A stretch of 64,000 nt of DNA from Streptomyces spinoverrucosus (GTDB lineage: Bacteria; Actinomycetota; Actinomycetes; Streptomycetales; Streptomycetaceae). Position numbers and translations under genes: made by a program. The stretch lies in NCBI RefSeq assembly GCF_006539505.1, contig NZ_BJND01000016.1:62001-126000 (forward strand), written 5' to 3'. A model generated the notes under the pieces. That model saw only the letters and a program-made list of their open reading frames with translations. It searched no databases and had not been told where the DNA came from. Of this stretch, positions 9,412 through 19,013 are shown piece after piece; within the stretch, counting starts at the first letter, position 1; each line of letters begins with the position of its first letter.

Positions 9412-10104
9412 ATGACGACGACGGTCCCCGCAATCGGCACCCGTACGGCCGAAGGCTCAGCACTGCAGGCCGTGCTCCTCGACATGGACGGCACCCTGGT
9501 GGACACCGAGGGCTTCTGGTGGGACGTGGAGTGCGAGATCTTCGCCGGTCTCGGGCACACCCTCGACGACTCCTGGCGCCATGTCGTGGTCGGCGGCCCG
9601 ATGACCCGCAGCGCGGGGTTCCTGATCGAGGCCACCGGCGCCGACATCACCCTCGCCGAGCTCACCGTCCTGCTCAACCAGGGGTTCGAGGACCGGATCG
9701 ACCGGGCGCTGCCGCTGATGCCGGGAGCCGCCCGGCTGCTGGCCGAGCTCGCCACGCACGAGATCCCGACGGCCCTGGTCTCGGCCTCCCACCGGCGCAT
9801 CATCGACCGCGTCCTGGACTCCCTCGGGTCCCAGTACTTCGCCCTGACCGTGGCCGGCGACGAGGTCGCCCGCACCAAGCCGCACCCGGACCCGTACCTG
9901 TTCGCCGCCGCCGGACTCGGCGCGGACCCGGCCAGATGCGCGGTCGTGGAGGACACCGCGACCGGCGTCGCCGCGGCGGAGGCGGCGGGCTGCCATGTCG
10001 TGGCCGTGCCCTCGGTGGCCCCGATCGCCCCGGCCGCCCGGCGTACCGTGGTGGACTCCCTCGAAGTGGTCGATCTGGCATTTCTGCGCGCTCTGCTGAA
10101 CTGA
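9412..10104 (+). CDS. HAD-family phosphatase / phosphoglucomutase-like
   Basis: A 230-residue haloacid dehalogenase superfamily hydrolase of subfamily IA. Motif I is LLDMDGTLVDTE (catalytic aspartates), motif II the serine in VSASHRR, motif III the lysine in RTKPHPDPYL, and motif IV VVEDTATGVAAAEAAG. The alpha-helical cap lies between motifs I and II (about residues 35-100). The family includes beta-phosphoglucomutase, phosphoglycolate phosphatase and sugar-phosphate phosphatases; the substrate cannot be read from sequence. The ATG at 9412 has a perfect AGGAGG 8 bases upstream. The hairpin between it and metH suggests its own transcript. Confidence 0.9.
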   Translation: MTTTVPAIGTRTAEGSALQAVLLDMDGTLVDTEGFWWDVECEIFAGLGHTLDDSWRHVVVGGPMTRSAGFLIEATGADITLAELTVLLNQGFEDRIDRALPLMPGAARLLAELATHEIPTALVSASHRRIIDRVLDSLGSQYFALTVAGDEVARTKPHPDPYLFAAAGLGADPARCAVVEDTATGVAAAEAAGCHVVAVPSVAPIAPAARRTVVDSLEVVDLAFLRALLN

Positions 10105-10533
10105 TGACACAAATGCGCGGGGCGTTCACGCACCGTGCGGCAGCGCGGGGAACAGCAATTCATCGAGGAGGAATTCGAATCGTGCGGATGGCCGAATTCC
10201 GGTACCTCCACACACAGTTCGAAGTGTGACGTTCACCACTCCAAATGGGGTCGACACGGTAGTGCATGTGTGCTGTCCAGCCCCATGATGGTGCGGCTGC
10301 CCCGGCTTTGTGTCCCGATTCATGGGACGCTGCACTAATCCTTCCCCTGTCGGGTTTTCAGTGCGTCCACGCCCGGTTTCGCAGCGTGATGGACGCTCAA
10401 CTCCGGTGGCCGCGAACCCCGTCACGGGCGCGCACTAATCTCATCGCGAGAACCTCACCCCCGCCCCCGTGATCCGCCGCGACACCCCTGCATGCCGGAT
10501 ACACGGACCTGACAGCTGTGGAGATTGCCGAGC
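10105..10533. other. 429-base intergenic region before the binding-protein pair
   Basis: No full-length gene is visible. The region holds a very short frame with a strong ribosome binding site (10182-10229), a small inverted repeat gtccc-N7-gggac at 10312-10328, and presumably the promoter of the downstream lipoprotein genes. Base composition is less GC-rich than in neighbouring genes. Confidence 0.5.
10182..10229 (+). CDS. Candidate 15-residue mini-ORF
   Basis: GTG at 10182 opens a frame of 15 codons ending in TGA at 10227-10229; an in-frame ATG two codons later would give MAEFRYLHTQFEV. AGGAGG at 10167-10172 lies 9 bases upstream of the GTG, as good a Shine-Dalgarno as that of any gene in the window. 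The peptide has no Sec signal. It could be a leader peptide, a translated small protein, or chance. No homologue is known to me. Confidence 0.3.
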   Translation: MRMAEFRYLHTQFEV

Positions 10534-12135
10534 ATGAACCGCAAGACTTTGGTGCTGCCGGCCGTGGTCGGTCTGCTGACGCCCGCGCTCGCAGCTTGCG
10601 GCGGGTCGGACGCCGGCAGCGACGGCGGGCGCCCGATCGTCGTCGGTACCACGGACCGGTTCATCGCCACGAAGGACGCCCCCGCGCCCCTCGACCCGGC
10701 GTACGCCTATGACGTCGGCACCTGGAACGTGCTGCGCCAGACCGTGCAGACCCTGATGGTCCAGCCGCGCGGCGAGGGCGCCCCCGTCCCCGACGCCGCC
10801 GAGAGCTGCGGCTTCACCGACACCGGCAACGAGCGCTACGCCTGCAAACTGCGCCCGGACCTGAAGTTCTCCAACGGCGACCCCATCACCGCGGCCGATG
10901 TGAAGTACTCCATCGACCGGGCCCTCGCTCTCAAGTCGGACAGCGGTGTCTTCGCCCTGCTGTCCACCATCGACACCGTCGAAACCAAGGGCGACAACGA
11001 GGTCATCTTCCACCTCAAGACCGCCGACGCCACCTTCCCGTACAAGCTCTCCACCCCGGTCGCGGGCATCGTGAACCCCGACGCCTACGAGAAGAACAAG
11101 CTGCGCGACGGCTTCCAGGTCGACGGCTCCGGCCCGTACACCCTCAAGGCCGAGGAGAAGGACGGCGAGCTCGTCAAGGCCGAGTTCACCAAGAACCCCC
11201 ACTACCAGGGGGCGTTGAAGGTGAACAACGAGGCGGTCGACATGGTCTCCTACCAGGACGCCGACGCCATGGGCGCCGCCCTCGACAAGGGCGACATCGA
11301 CGTGATGACCCGCACCATGACGCCGGAGCAGATCAACAAGCTGGCCGCCGCCGACGGCGATGTCGACCTGGTCGACGTGCCCGGCCTGGAGATCCGCTAC
11401 CTGGCCTTCAACACCGAGGCCCCCACGGTGAAGGACAAGGCCGTACGCCAGGCCATGGCGCAGCTCGTCAACCGCGACCAACTCGTCTCCGAGGTCTACG
11501 GCACCCAGGCCGAACCCCTCTACTCGCTCGTCCCGGCCTCCATCACCGGCCATTCCAACGCGTTCTTCAACAAGTACGGCGACCCCAGCGTCGCCAAGGC
11601 CAAGGCCCTGCTCGAAGACGCCGGCGTCAACACCCCTGTGAAGCTGACCCTGCACTACACGACCGACCACTACGGCGCCGCCACCAAGAAGGAGTTCGAG
11701 GTGCTGCGGGCGCAGCTCAACGACAGCGGCCTGTTCGACGTCGGTATCGAGGGCACCCGCTGGGACACCTTCGTCCCGGCCGAACGGGCCGGCAAGTACG
11801 ACGTCTTCGGGATGGGCTGGTTCCCCGACTTCCCGGACGCCGACAGCTTCGTCGCCCCGTTCCTGGACAAGGACAACTTCCTCAAGTCGCCGTACGCCAA
11901 CAGCGAGATCCGCAACACCCTGATCCCGGAGTCCCGGCGCGAGGCCGACCGTCTCGCCGCCTCCAAGACCCTGAACACCATTCAGGACATCGTGGCCGAG
12001 GACGTCCCCGTGCTGCCCCTGTGGCAGGGCAAGCAGTACGTGGCGGCGCGTGACGACATCACCGGTGTCGCCTACGCCCTCAACTCCTCCGCCACGCTTC
12101 AGCTGTGGGAGCTCGGCCGTGGTGTGAGCGGCTGA
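10534..12135 (+). CDS. Oligopeptide-type ABC substrate-binding lipoprotein
   Basis: A 533-residue family 5 solute-binding protein (OppA/DppA type). The lipoprotein signal peptide ends in the lipobox LAAC, so the mature protein should be tethered outside the membrane. The family signature SNGDPITAADVKYSIDRAL is present near residue 115, and the C-terminal lobe has VLPLWQGKQYVAA. I chose ATG at 10534 (MNRKTLVLP) with GGAGA 10 bases upstream; a TTG three codons earlier is unlikely. A paralogue follows 71 bases later, but no permease or ATPase gene lies nearby. The ligand is probably a peptide or other oligomeric solute. Confidence 0.9.
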   Translation: MNRKTLVLPAVVGLLTPALAACGGSDAGSDGGRPIVVGTTDRFIATKDAPAPLDPAYAYDVGTWNVLRQTVQTLMVQPRGEGAPVPDAAESCGFTDTGNERYACKLRPDLKFSNGDPITAADVKYSIDRALALKSDSGVFALLSTIDTVETKGDNEVIFHLKTADATFPYKLSTPVAGIVNPDAYEKNKLRDGFQVDGSGPYTLKAEEKDGELVKAEFTKNPHYQGALKVNNEAVDMVSYQDADAMGAALDKGDIDVMTRTMTPEQINKLAAADGDVDLVDVPGLEIRYLAFNTEAPTVKDKAVRQAMAQLVNRDQLVSEVYGTQAEPLYSLVPASITGHSNAFFNKYGDPSVAKAKALLEDAGVNTPVKLTLHYTTDHYGAATKKEFEVLRAQLNDSGLFDVGIEGTRWDTFVPAERAGKYDVFGMGWFPDFPDADSFVAPFLDKDNFLKSPYANSEIRNTLIPESRREADRLAASKTLNTIQDIVAEDVPVLPLWQGKQYVAARDDITGVAYALNSSATLQLWELGRGVSG

Positions 12136-12206
12136 CCCCTCCCCGCACGCGCCCGGGCCCTGGACGGCGGCCCCGGGTACTTTCGAGAACGACGTAAGGC
12201 ACGCAC

Positions 12207-13787
12207 GTGAACATGCGCAACCAGTGGCCAATCCTGCCGATCGTGGCGGGCCTGGCCTCCGGCCTGCTGACCGGATGCGGTTCCGAGTCCGGCGACACGG
12301 GGGAGAACGGCTCCAACGTGGTCATGGGGATGTCCGACGACGTCCTGGCCACCGATCCGGCGTCCGGCTACGATCCCGGCTCCTGGCTGTTGTTCAACAA
12401 CGTCTTCCAGTCGCTGCTCAGCTTCCCCAAGGGCGGCACCGAGCCGCAGCCGGAACTGGCCCAAGGGTGCAGCTTCACGGACACCTCGACCAAGGTCTAC
12501 AAGTGCACCCTGAAGGACGGGCTGAAGTTCAGCAACGGTGACCCGCTCACCTCGGAGGACGTCAAGTTCTCCTTCGACCGCATGCTGAAGATCGACGACG
12601 CCGACGGCCCGGCCATCATGTTCCCCATGCTCGACACGGTCGAGACGCCGGACGAGAAGACCGTCGTGTTCAACCTGAAGGTCGCCGACGCCACCTTCCC
12701 CAGCAAGATCGCCTCCGGCGCCGGCTCCATCGTCAACCACCGCGAGTACGACGCCGACAAGCTGCGCGAGGACGGCAAGGCCGTCGGCTCTGGCCCGTAC
12801 AAGCTCGACTCATTCAGCGAGAACGAGGCCGTCTTCTCGGTCAACGAGAACTACCAGGGCACCGCCGACGTGCAGAACTCCGGCGTCACCATGAAGTTCT
12901 TCCACGGCGACCGCGGCGCGCTGAAGAAGGCCCTGCTGGCAGACGACATCGACATCGCCTACCGAGGCCTGAGCGCGGCCGACATCGCCGACGTCGAGAA
13001 CGCCGACGCCGACTCGGGCGTCAAGGTCATCGAGGGCAGCAGCGCCGAGGTCCAGCACCTGGTCTTCAACATGGACGACCCGGTCGCCGGAAAGCTCTCC
13101 GTCCGCCAGGCCATCGCCCACCTGATCGACCGCGACGCCCTCATCGAGGACGTCTACCAGGGCACCGCGACCCCGCTGTACTCGATCATCCCGGCCGGTA
13201 TCGGGGGCCACAACACGGCCTTCTTCGACACCTACGGCGCCCGCCCCTCCAAGGCAAAGGCCGAGGCCGCGCTGCGCGCCGACGGCATCACCGACAAGGT
13301 GAAGCTCACCCTCTGGTCCACCCCGTCGCGCTACGGCCCCGCCACCGACGAGGAGTTGCAGGCCATAGCGGCCCAGCTGAACGCCAGCGGCCTGTTCGCC
13401 GCCGACGTGAAGTCCGTACCCTTCGACCAGTACGAGCAGGACATCGCCGACGGCAAGTACGGGGTCTACGTCAAGGGCTGGGTGCCCGACTACCCGGACG
13501 CCGACAACTTCACCGCCCCGTTCTTCGGCGAGGGCAACGTGCTGGGCAACAACTACAGCAACGACACGATCACCGGCACGCTCATCCCGCGCACGGCCGC
13601 GCAGAGCGACCGCGCCGCCACCGACGACGAGTACGGCGAGCTGCAGGACATCGTCGCCGAGGAACTCCCCATGCTGCCGGTCTGGCAGGCCAAGCAGTAC
13701 GCGGTCGTCCGCGAAGAGGTCTACGGCCTGGAGTACTGCCTCGACGCCTCGACCGTCTTCCGGTTCTGGGAGATCAGCAAGGGCTGA
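12207..13787 (+). CDS. Second oligopeptide-type ABC substrate-binding lipoprotein
   Basis: A 526-residue family 5 solute-binding protein, paralogous to its upstream neighbour. SNGDPLTSEDVKFSFDRML matches the same signature, and both end in a closely similar LPVWQAKQYAVV / LPLWQGKQYVAA block. The signal peptide ends in the lipobox LLTGC. The start is GTG at 12207 (TAAGG about 9 bases upstream); ATG at 12213 is an alternative. The gene pair looks like a tandem duplication that has since diverged. A strong hairpin follows. No membrane or ATPase subunit is encoded here, so these proteins may serve a transporter elsewhere. Confidence 0.9.
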   Translation: MNMRNQWPILPIVAGLASGLLTGCGSESGDTGENGSNVVMGMSDDVLATDPASGYDPGSWLLFNNVFQSLLSFPKGGTEPQPELAQGCSFTDTSTKVYKCTLKDGLKFSNGDPLTSEDVKFSFDRMLKIDDADGPAIMFPMLDTVETPDEKTVVFNLKVADATFPSKIASGAGSIVNHREYDADKLREDGKAVGSGPYKLDSFSENEAVFSVNENYQGTADVQNSGVTMKFFHGDRGALKKALLADDIDIAYRGLSAADIADVENADADSGVKVIEGSSAEVQHLVFNMDDPVAGKLSVRQAIAHLIDRDALIEDVYQGTATPLYSIIPAGIGGHNTAFFDTYGARPSKAKAEAALRADGITDKVKLTLWSTPSRYGPATDEELQAIAAQLNASGLFAADVKSVPFDQYEQDIADGKYGVYVKGWVPDYPDADNFTAPFFGEGNVLGNNYSNDTITGTLIPRTAAQSDRAATDDEYGELQDIVAEELPMLPVWQAKQYAVVREEVYGLEYCLDASTVFRFWEISKG

Positions 13788-13803
13788 GGCCCCGGTACGC
13801 CAG

Positions 13804-13844
13804 CGCCGCGGGCGCCCGCTCCTTGGGAACGGGCGCCCGCGGCG
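13804..13844. terminator. Bidirectional terminator
   Basis: A perfect 15-bp stem (13804-13818 with 13830-13844) closes an 11-base loop. It lies between the convergent ends of the second binding-protein gene and the response regulator gene, so it can serve both. Confidence 0.85.
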
Positions 13845-13865
13845 TCGTACGGCTCGCTGCGACCG

Positions 13866-14537
13866 TCACTGTGCGCCGGGGCGCACCAGGCCGCTCTCGT
13901 ACGCGTACACCGCGGCCTGCACCCGGTCGCGCAGCCCCAGCTTGGTGAGGACGTGGCCCACGTGGGTCTTGACCGTGGTCTCGCTGACGAACAGGTCGGC
14001 GGCGATCTCGGCGTTCGACAGGCCGCGCGCGACCAGCTTCAGCACCTCGACCTCGCGCTCGGTGAGCGTGTTGAGGGTGTCGGGCACCGGCTCCTCGCCG
14101 GACGGCAGATGCGTGGCGTACTTGTCGAGCAGGCGGCGCGTGATACTCGGGGCGAGCATCGCCTCGCCGGCCGCCACCACGCGGATCGCCTGCACCAGCT
14201 CACCCGCGGGCGCGTCCTTCAGCAGGAAGCCACTGGCGCCGGCCTTCAGAGCCTCCACCACGTACTCGTCGAGGTCGAAAGTGGTCAGCACCAGCACCTT
14301 CGCCGGACCGTCCCGGCCCGGTCCGGTGATCTGCCGGGTCGCCTCCACGCCGTCCATCCGCGGCATGCGGATGTCCATCAGCACCACGTCGGGCTGCAGG
14401 GCCCGCACCTGGTCGAGTGCCTGGAGGCCGTCTCCGGCCTCGCCGACGACCGCGATGTCCTGCTCGGCCTCCAGGATCATGCGGAAGCCCGTACGCAGCA
14501 GCGGCTGGTCGTCGACCAGTAGGACGCGGATGGCCAC
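13866..14537 (-). CDS. NarL/LuxR-type response regulator, orphan
   Basis: A 223-residue two-component response regulator. The receiver domain (about 1-120) has VLLVDDQPLLRTGF with the acidic pair, the phosphoacceptor aspartate in VVLMDIRMPRMDG, and the lysine in FLLKDAPAGEL. The LuxR-type helix-turn-helix lies at the C-terminus (LTEREVEVLKLVARGLSNAE). The start is GTG at 14537 with GAAGGAG about 10 bases upstream. No histidine kinase gene is adjacent on either side, so the partner must be elsewhere. Its target is unknown. Confidence 0.93.
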   Translation of the reverse strand: MAIRVLLVDDQPLLRTGFRMILEAEQDIAVVGEAGDGLQALDQVRALQPDVVLMDIRMPRMDGVEATRQITGPGRDGPAKVLVLTTFDLDEYVVEALKAGASGFLLKDAPAGELVQAIRVVAAGEAMLAPSITRRLLDKYATHLPSGEEPVPDTLNTLTEREVEVLKLVARGLSNAEIAADLFVSETTVKTHVGHVLTKLGLRDRVQAAVYAYESGLVRPGAQ

Positions 14538-14628
14538 GTAAGTCTCCTTCGCTAGGTGTATCGGCCCACAGGGCTGTTCACGCGGCTGATCAGCCCCCGC
14601 GTCTGCGGCATGATCCAAACGACAGGCC

Positions 14629-15582
<954 letters not shown>

Positions 15583-15862
15583 CGCGCTCTCCGTCGTAGG
15601 CTCGACCATGGCGGACGGATCCGGATCCGCCGCCTCGGCCCTGCCGCCGCTGTGGGGCTCCGCCGTGCCCTCGGTGCTGGTGTCCATGCCCACAGACCAT
15701 ACGGCCCGCCACTGACAGTGACCCAGCCGCGGTCGTGACAGGTGCGACGACAGGGGAAACAGAGGGGGTGCCGGGGCGGAACGCGCCCCCACGGACGCAT
15801 ACCATCGACCCGAGACCCTTCCGCCCGGCAGGCGCGGGAGACGCTTCGAACGAGGGGACACC

Positions 15863-17851
15863 GTGGACGAGAGCGGCGGGAGCGGACAGCCGCGGCCGGG
15901 CACCGACGAGGCGGACCGCCACCAACCAGGCCGTACGACCCCGGCCACGGACCCCGCACGCCCGGACCCGCCCCGGCCGACACCCACAGGCCCCGAGGCC
16001 GAGACACAGACCCCGGACCGCGCACCTGCCGACGCGACCGACCCCGAGCCGGACTCCGCCCATGGTGCGGGCGGCACGCGGCAGGGAGAGCACCCGGGAG
16101 AGTCTGGCTACGGGGAGAAGTCGGAGGGGCCCCTGGGAGCACGCGGCGACGCGCAGCCGGGCCAAGGGCTGGGAGAGAGCGGCGTCGGGCAGCCGGGCCG
16201 GGATCTGAGAGAGAACGGCGACGGGCAGAAGCCGCACGGACACGGCGACGCGGAGAAGTCGGGCGGCCTCGGCGACGGGCCCCCTCGCGGCGAGCGTGAC
16301 GGACACCCCGACGCAGAGCACCCGCGCGACGACCTGACCGGACGCGGCGACAGCGAGCGGCCGGGCGGACAGGGCGGCAGCGACTGGCCGGGCGGACAGG
16401 GCGGCAGCGACTGGCCGGGCGGACACGGCGACAGTGAGCGCCCGGGCGGACACAGCGCCAGCGCCCAGCCGGGCGGACACAGCGCCAGCGACCGGCCGGG
16501 CGGACACAGCGCCAGCGACCGGCCGGGCGGACACGGCGCCAGCGCCCAGCCGGGCGGCCTCGGCGCCAGCGCCCAGCCGCCCAGCGACCAGCACCCACAC
16601 ACCGCCCCCCAGCACCCGACCACCCCCACCCCCAACCAGCCCCACCGCACCCTCGCCCACGCCACCCCCGACAAAGGCACCACCCCCCAGCGCCCCCCGG
16701 AGCCGCGCGGTGGGCTGCTGATGGGGCGGCCCTTCGGTGTGCCGGTGTACGTCGCCCCCAGCTGGTTCCTCGTCGCCGCGCTGATCACCTGGGTGTTCGG
16801 CGGGCAACTGGAGCGCGTCCTGCCCGAGCTGGGCGCCGCCCGCTACCTGGTCTCCCTCTTCTTCGCCGTCGCCTTCTACGCCTCGGTCCTCGTGCACGAG
16901 CTGGCCCACACCGTGGCCGCCCTGCGCTACAAGCTCCCGGTCCGCCGTATCCAGCTGCAGTTCTTCGGCGGGGTCTCCGAGATCGAGAAGGAGGCCGAGA
17001 CGCCGGGCCGCGAGTTCGTCCTCGCGTTCGTCGGCCCGCTGCTCTCCCTCGTCCTCGCCGGCCTGTTCTACCTCGCCATGCAGCCCGTCGAGCCCGGCAC
17101 GGTCCCCGGCGTCCTGCTGGCCGGCCTGATGATCTCCAACCTCATCGTGGCCGTCTTCAACCTCCTGCCCGGCCTCCCCCTCGACGGCGGCCGCATGCTC
17201 CGCGCCGTCGTCTGGAAGATCACCGGCAAGCCGATGAGCGGCACGGTCGCCGCCGCCTGGGTCGGCCGCGCCCTCGCCGTCTCCGTCCTGATCGGCCTCC
17301 CGCTGCTCACCCAGTCCGGCGCACTCGGCAGGGACGCCACGGACAACGTCGGCATGGACACCGTCATGGACGCCCTGCTGGCCGCCATCCTCGCCGCGAT
17401 CATCTGGACCGGCGCCGGCAACAGCCTGCGCGTCGCCCGGCTGCGCGAGCACCTCCCCGAACTGCGTGCCCGCACCCTCACCCGCCGCGCCGTCCCGGTG
17501 CAGAGCGACACCCCCCTCTCGGAGGCCCTGCGCCGCGCCAACGCCGCCGGCGCCCGCGCCCTGGTGGTCGTCGACGCCGAGGGCAACCCCCTGTCACTGG
17601 TCCGCGAGGCCGCCATCGTCGGCGTACCCGAACACCGCCGCCCCTGGGTCGCGGTCAGCGGCCTCGCCCAGGAACTCACCGACGGCATGCGCGTCTCCGC
17701 CGAGCTGGCCGGCGAGGACCTTCTGGAAGTGCTCCGGGCCACACCCGCGACCGAGTACCTCGTGGTCGAGGAGACCGGCGCGATCTACGGCGTCCTGTCC
17801 GCCGCCGACGTCGAGCGCGCCTTCGTGAAGGCCATGGCCCGGCCCTCCTGA
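15863..17851 (+). CDS. Site-2 protease (M50) with repeat-bearing N-terminal extension and CBS region
   Basis: A 662-residue intramembrane zinc metalloprotease. The catalytic HELAH is at residues 345-349 and the second motif NLLPGLPLDGGR at 433-444, both complete. Several membrane helices follow from about residue 300. The last 130 residues look like a CBS-domain pair facing the cytoplasm. The first 286 residues are hydrophilic, rich in Gly, Asp, Pro and Ser, and include eight 9-residue repeats. I kept GTG at 15863 because gagggg precedes it at good spacing. ATG at 16721 (MGRPFGVPV) would give a standard-size protein but has only a weak binding site. The substrate, typically an anti-sigma factor, is unknown. 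Confidence 0.88.
   Translation: MDESGGSGQPRPGTDEADRHQPGRTTPATDPARPDPPRPTPTGPEAETQTPDRAPADATDPEPDSAHGAGGTRQGEHPGESGYGEKSEGPLGARGDAQPGQGLGESGVGQPGRDLRENGDGQKPHGHGDAEKSGGLGDGPPRGERDGHPDAEHPRDDLTGRGDSERPGGQGGSDWPGGQGGSDWPGGHGDSERPGGHSASAQPGGHSASDRPGGHSASDRPGGHGASAQPGGLGASAQPPSDQHPHTAPQHPTTPTPNQPHRTLAHATPDKGTTPQRPPEPRGGLLMGRPFGVPVYVAPSWFLVAALITWVFGGQLERVLPELGAARYLVSLFFAVAFYASVLVHELAHTVAALRYKLPVRRIQLQFFGGVSEIEKEAETPGREFVLAFVGPLLSLVLAGLFYLAMQPVEPGTVPGVLLAGLMISNLIVAVFNLLPGLPLDGGRMLRAVVWKITGKPMSGTVAAAWVGRALAVSVLIGLPLLTQSGALGRDATDNVGMDTVMDALLAAILAAIIWTGAGNSLRVARLREHLPELRARTLTRRAVPVQSDTPLSEALRRANAAGARALVVVDAEGNPLSLVREAAIVGVPEHRRPWVAVSGLAQELTDGMRVSAELAGEDLLEVLRATPATEYLVVEETGAIYGVLSAADVERAFVKAMARPS
16361..16576 (+). 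repeat. 27-bp coding minisatellite, eight units
   Basis: Eight contiguous 27-base units begin ccgggcgga or a close variant, at 16361, 16388, 16415, 16442, 16469, 16496, 16523 and 16550. Units 1 and 2 are identical, as are 5 and 6. Each encodes nine residues close to PGGHSASDR, in frame with the site-2 protease. A degenerate partial unit precedes them at about 16342-16360. Confidence 0.95.
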
Positions 17852-17891
17852 GGGGCCCCTCCCAGTGGTCCGCGGCCCTCACAAACGCCGG

Positions 17892-17897
17892 TAGGCT
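17892..17897 (+). promoter_or_regulatory. -10 hexamer for leaderless trmI mRNA
   Basis: TAGGCT ends 6 bases before the ATG of the tRNA methyltransferase gene, and there is no Shine-Dalgarno sequence. A transcript starting the usual distance from the -10 would begin at the start codon. No clear -35 element is seen. Confidence 0.5.
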
Positions 17898-17903
17898 GGT
17901 CAC

Positions 17904-18806
17904 ATGTCCGAACCGACCGGTGCCGCCCGCAGGCGCGGGCCCTTCAAGGTCGGGGACCAGGTACAGCTGACCGACCCCAAGGGCCGCCACTACACGTTCA
18001 CGCTCGAGGCCGGGAAGAACTTCCACACCCACAAGGGTTCCTTCCCGCACGACGAACTGATCGGCGCTCCCGAGGGCAGCGTTGTCCGCACCACCGGAAA
18101 CGTCGCCTACCTCGCGCTGCGCCCCCTGCTCCCCGACTACGTCCTGTCCATGCCCCGCGGGGCAGCCGTCGTCTACCCCAAGGACGCGGGGCAGATCCTC
18201 GCCTTCGCCGACATCTTCCCCGGCGCACGCGTCGTGGAGGCCGGCGTCGGCTCCGGCTCGCTCAGCAGCTTCCTGCTGCGCGCCATCGGCGACCAGGGCA
18301 TGCTGCACAGCTACGAGCGCCGCGCGGACTTCGCCGAGATCGCCCAGGCCAACGTGGAGCGCTACTTCGGCGGCCCGCATCCCGCCTGGCAGCTCACCGT
18401 CGGCGACCTCCAGGACAACCTGTCCGACACCGACGTAGACCGCGTCATCCTCGACATGCTCGCCCCCTGGGAGTGCCTGGAGGCCGTCTCCAAGGCGCTC
18501 GTGCCCGGCGGCATCCTGTGCTGCTACGTCGCGACCACCACCCAGCTCGCCCGGACCGTCGAGTCCATCCGCGAGATCGGCTGCTTCAACGAGCCGACCT
18601 CCTGGGAGACGATGATCCGCAACTGGCACATCGAGGGCCTCGCCGTCCGACCGGACCACCGGATGATCGGCCACACCGGCTTCCTCCTCACCGCCCGCCG
18701 CCTCGCCGACGGCGTCGAACCGCCCATGCGCCGCCGCCGCCCCGCCAAGGGCGCCTACGGCGAGGACTACTCCGGCCCCAACGCCGACGGAGGCATCGGC
18801 CGCTGA
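17904..18806 (+). CDS. trmI: tRNA (adenine-58-N1)-methyltransferase
   Basis: A 300-residue class I AdoMet-dependent methyltransferase making m1A58 in the tRNA T-loop. The small N-terminal beta domain (about 1-75) contains GPFKVGDQVQLTDPKGRHY. The methyltransferase fold has VVEAGVGSGSLSSFL as motif I and VILDMLAPWECLE as the catalytic DMLxPW motif. The C-terminal 30 residues are basic and disordered. The ATG at 17904 lacks a ribosome binding site but follows a -10 hexamer, so the mRNA may be leaderless. In actinobacteria this gene commonly sits next to the proteasome cluster. Confidence 0.94.
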   Translation: MSEPTGAARRRGPFKVGDQVQLTDPKGRHYTFTLEAGKNFHTHKGSFPHDELIGAPEGSVVRTTGNVAYLALRPLLPDYVLSMPRGAAVVYPKDAGQILAFADIFPGARVVEAGVGSGSLSSFLLRAIGDQGMLHSYERRADFAEIAQANVERYFGGPHPAWQLTVGDLQDNLSDTDVDRVILDMLAPWECLEAVSKALVPGGILCCYVATTTQLARTVESIREIGCFNEPTSWETMIRNWHIEGLAVRPDHRMIGHTGFLLTARRLADGVEPPMRRRRPAKGAYGEDYSGPNADGGIGR

Positions 18807-18837
18807 GACGGCCCCTGGCCTGCCCCGAACAACCTCA

Positions 18838-18889
18838 CGGCGCCGTGGCCGAGTTCCCGCACAACGCCCGGAACTCGGCCACGGCGCCG
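18838..18889 (+). terminator. Terminator after trmI
   Basis: A perfect 20-bp stem (18838-18857 with 18870-18889) closes a 12-base loop 32 bases after the trmI stop, the longest perfect hairpin noticed in the window. Confidence 0.88.
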
Positions 18890-19013
18890 CTGCGTTGACG
18901 TACCGCCAGACGCCTCCTTCACCAGGGCCGACCCCCGCCGTTCCCCAACACTGTGACGTGTGGCACCATGCTGGCCACCCCCACCGGCACAGCCCTCACA
19001 GGAGACACTCCTA

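Noticed and set aside
16361..16576. CRISPR-like array
   Set aside because: The 27-base units are contiguous with no spacers and lie in frame in a protein; no Cas genes are present.
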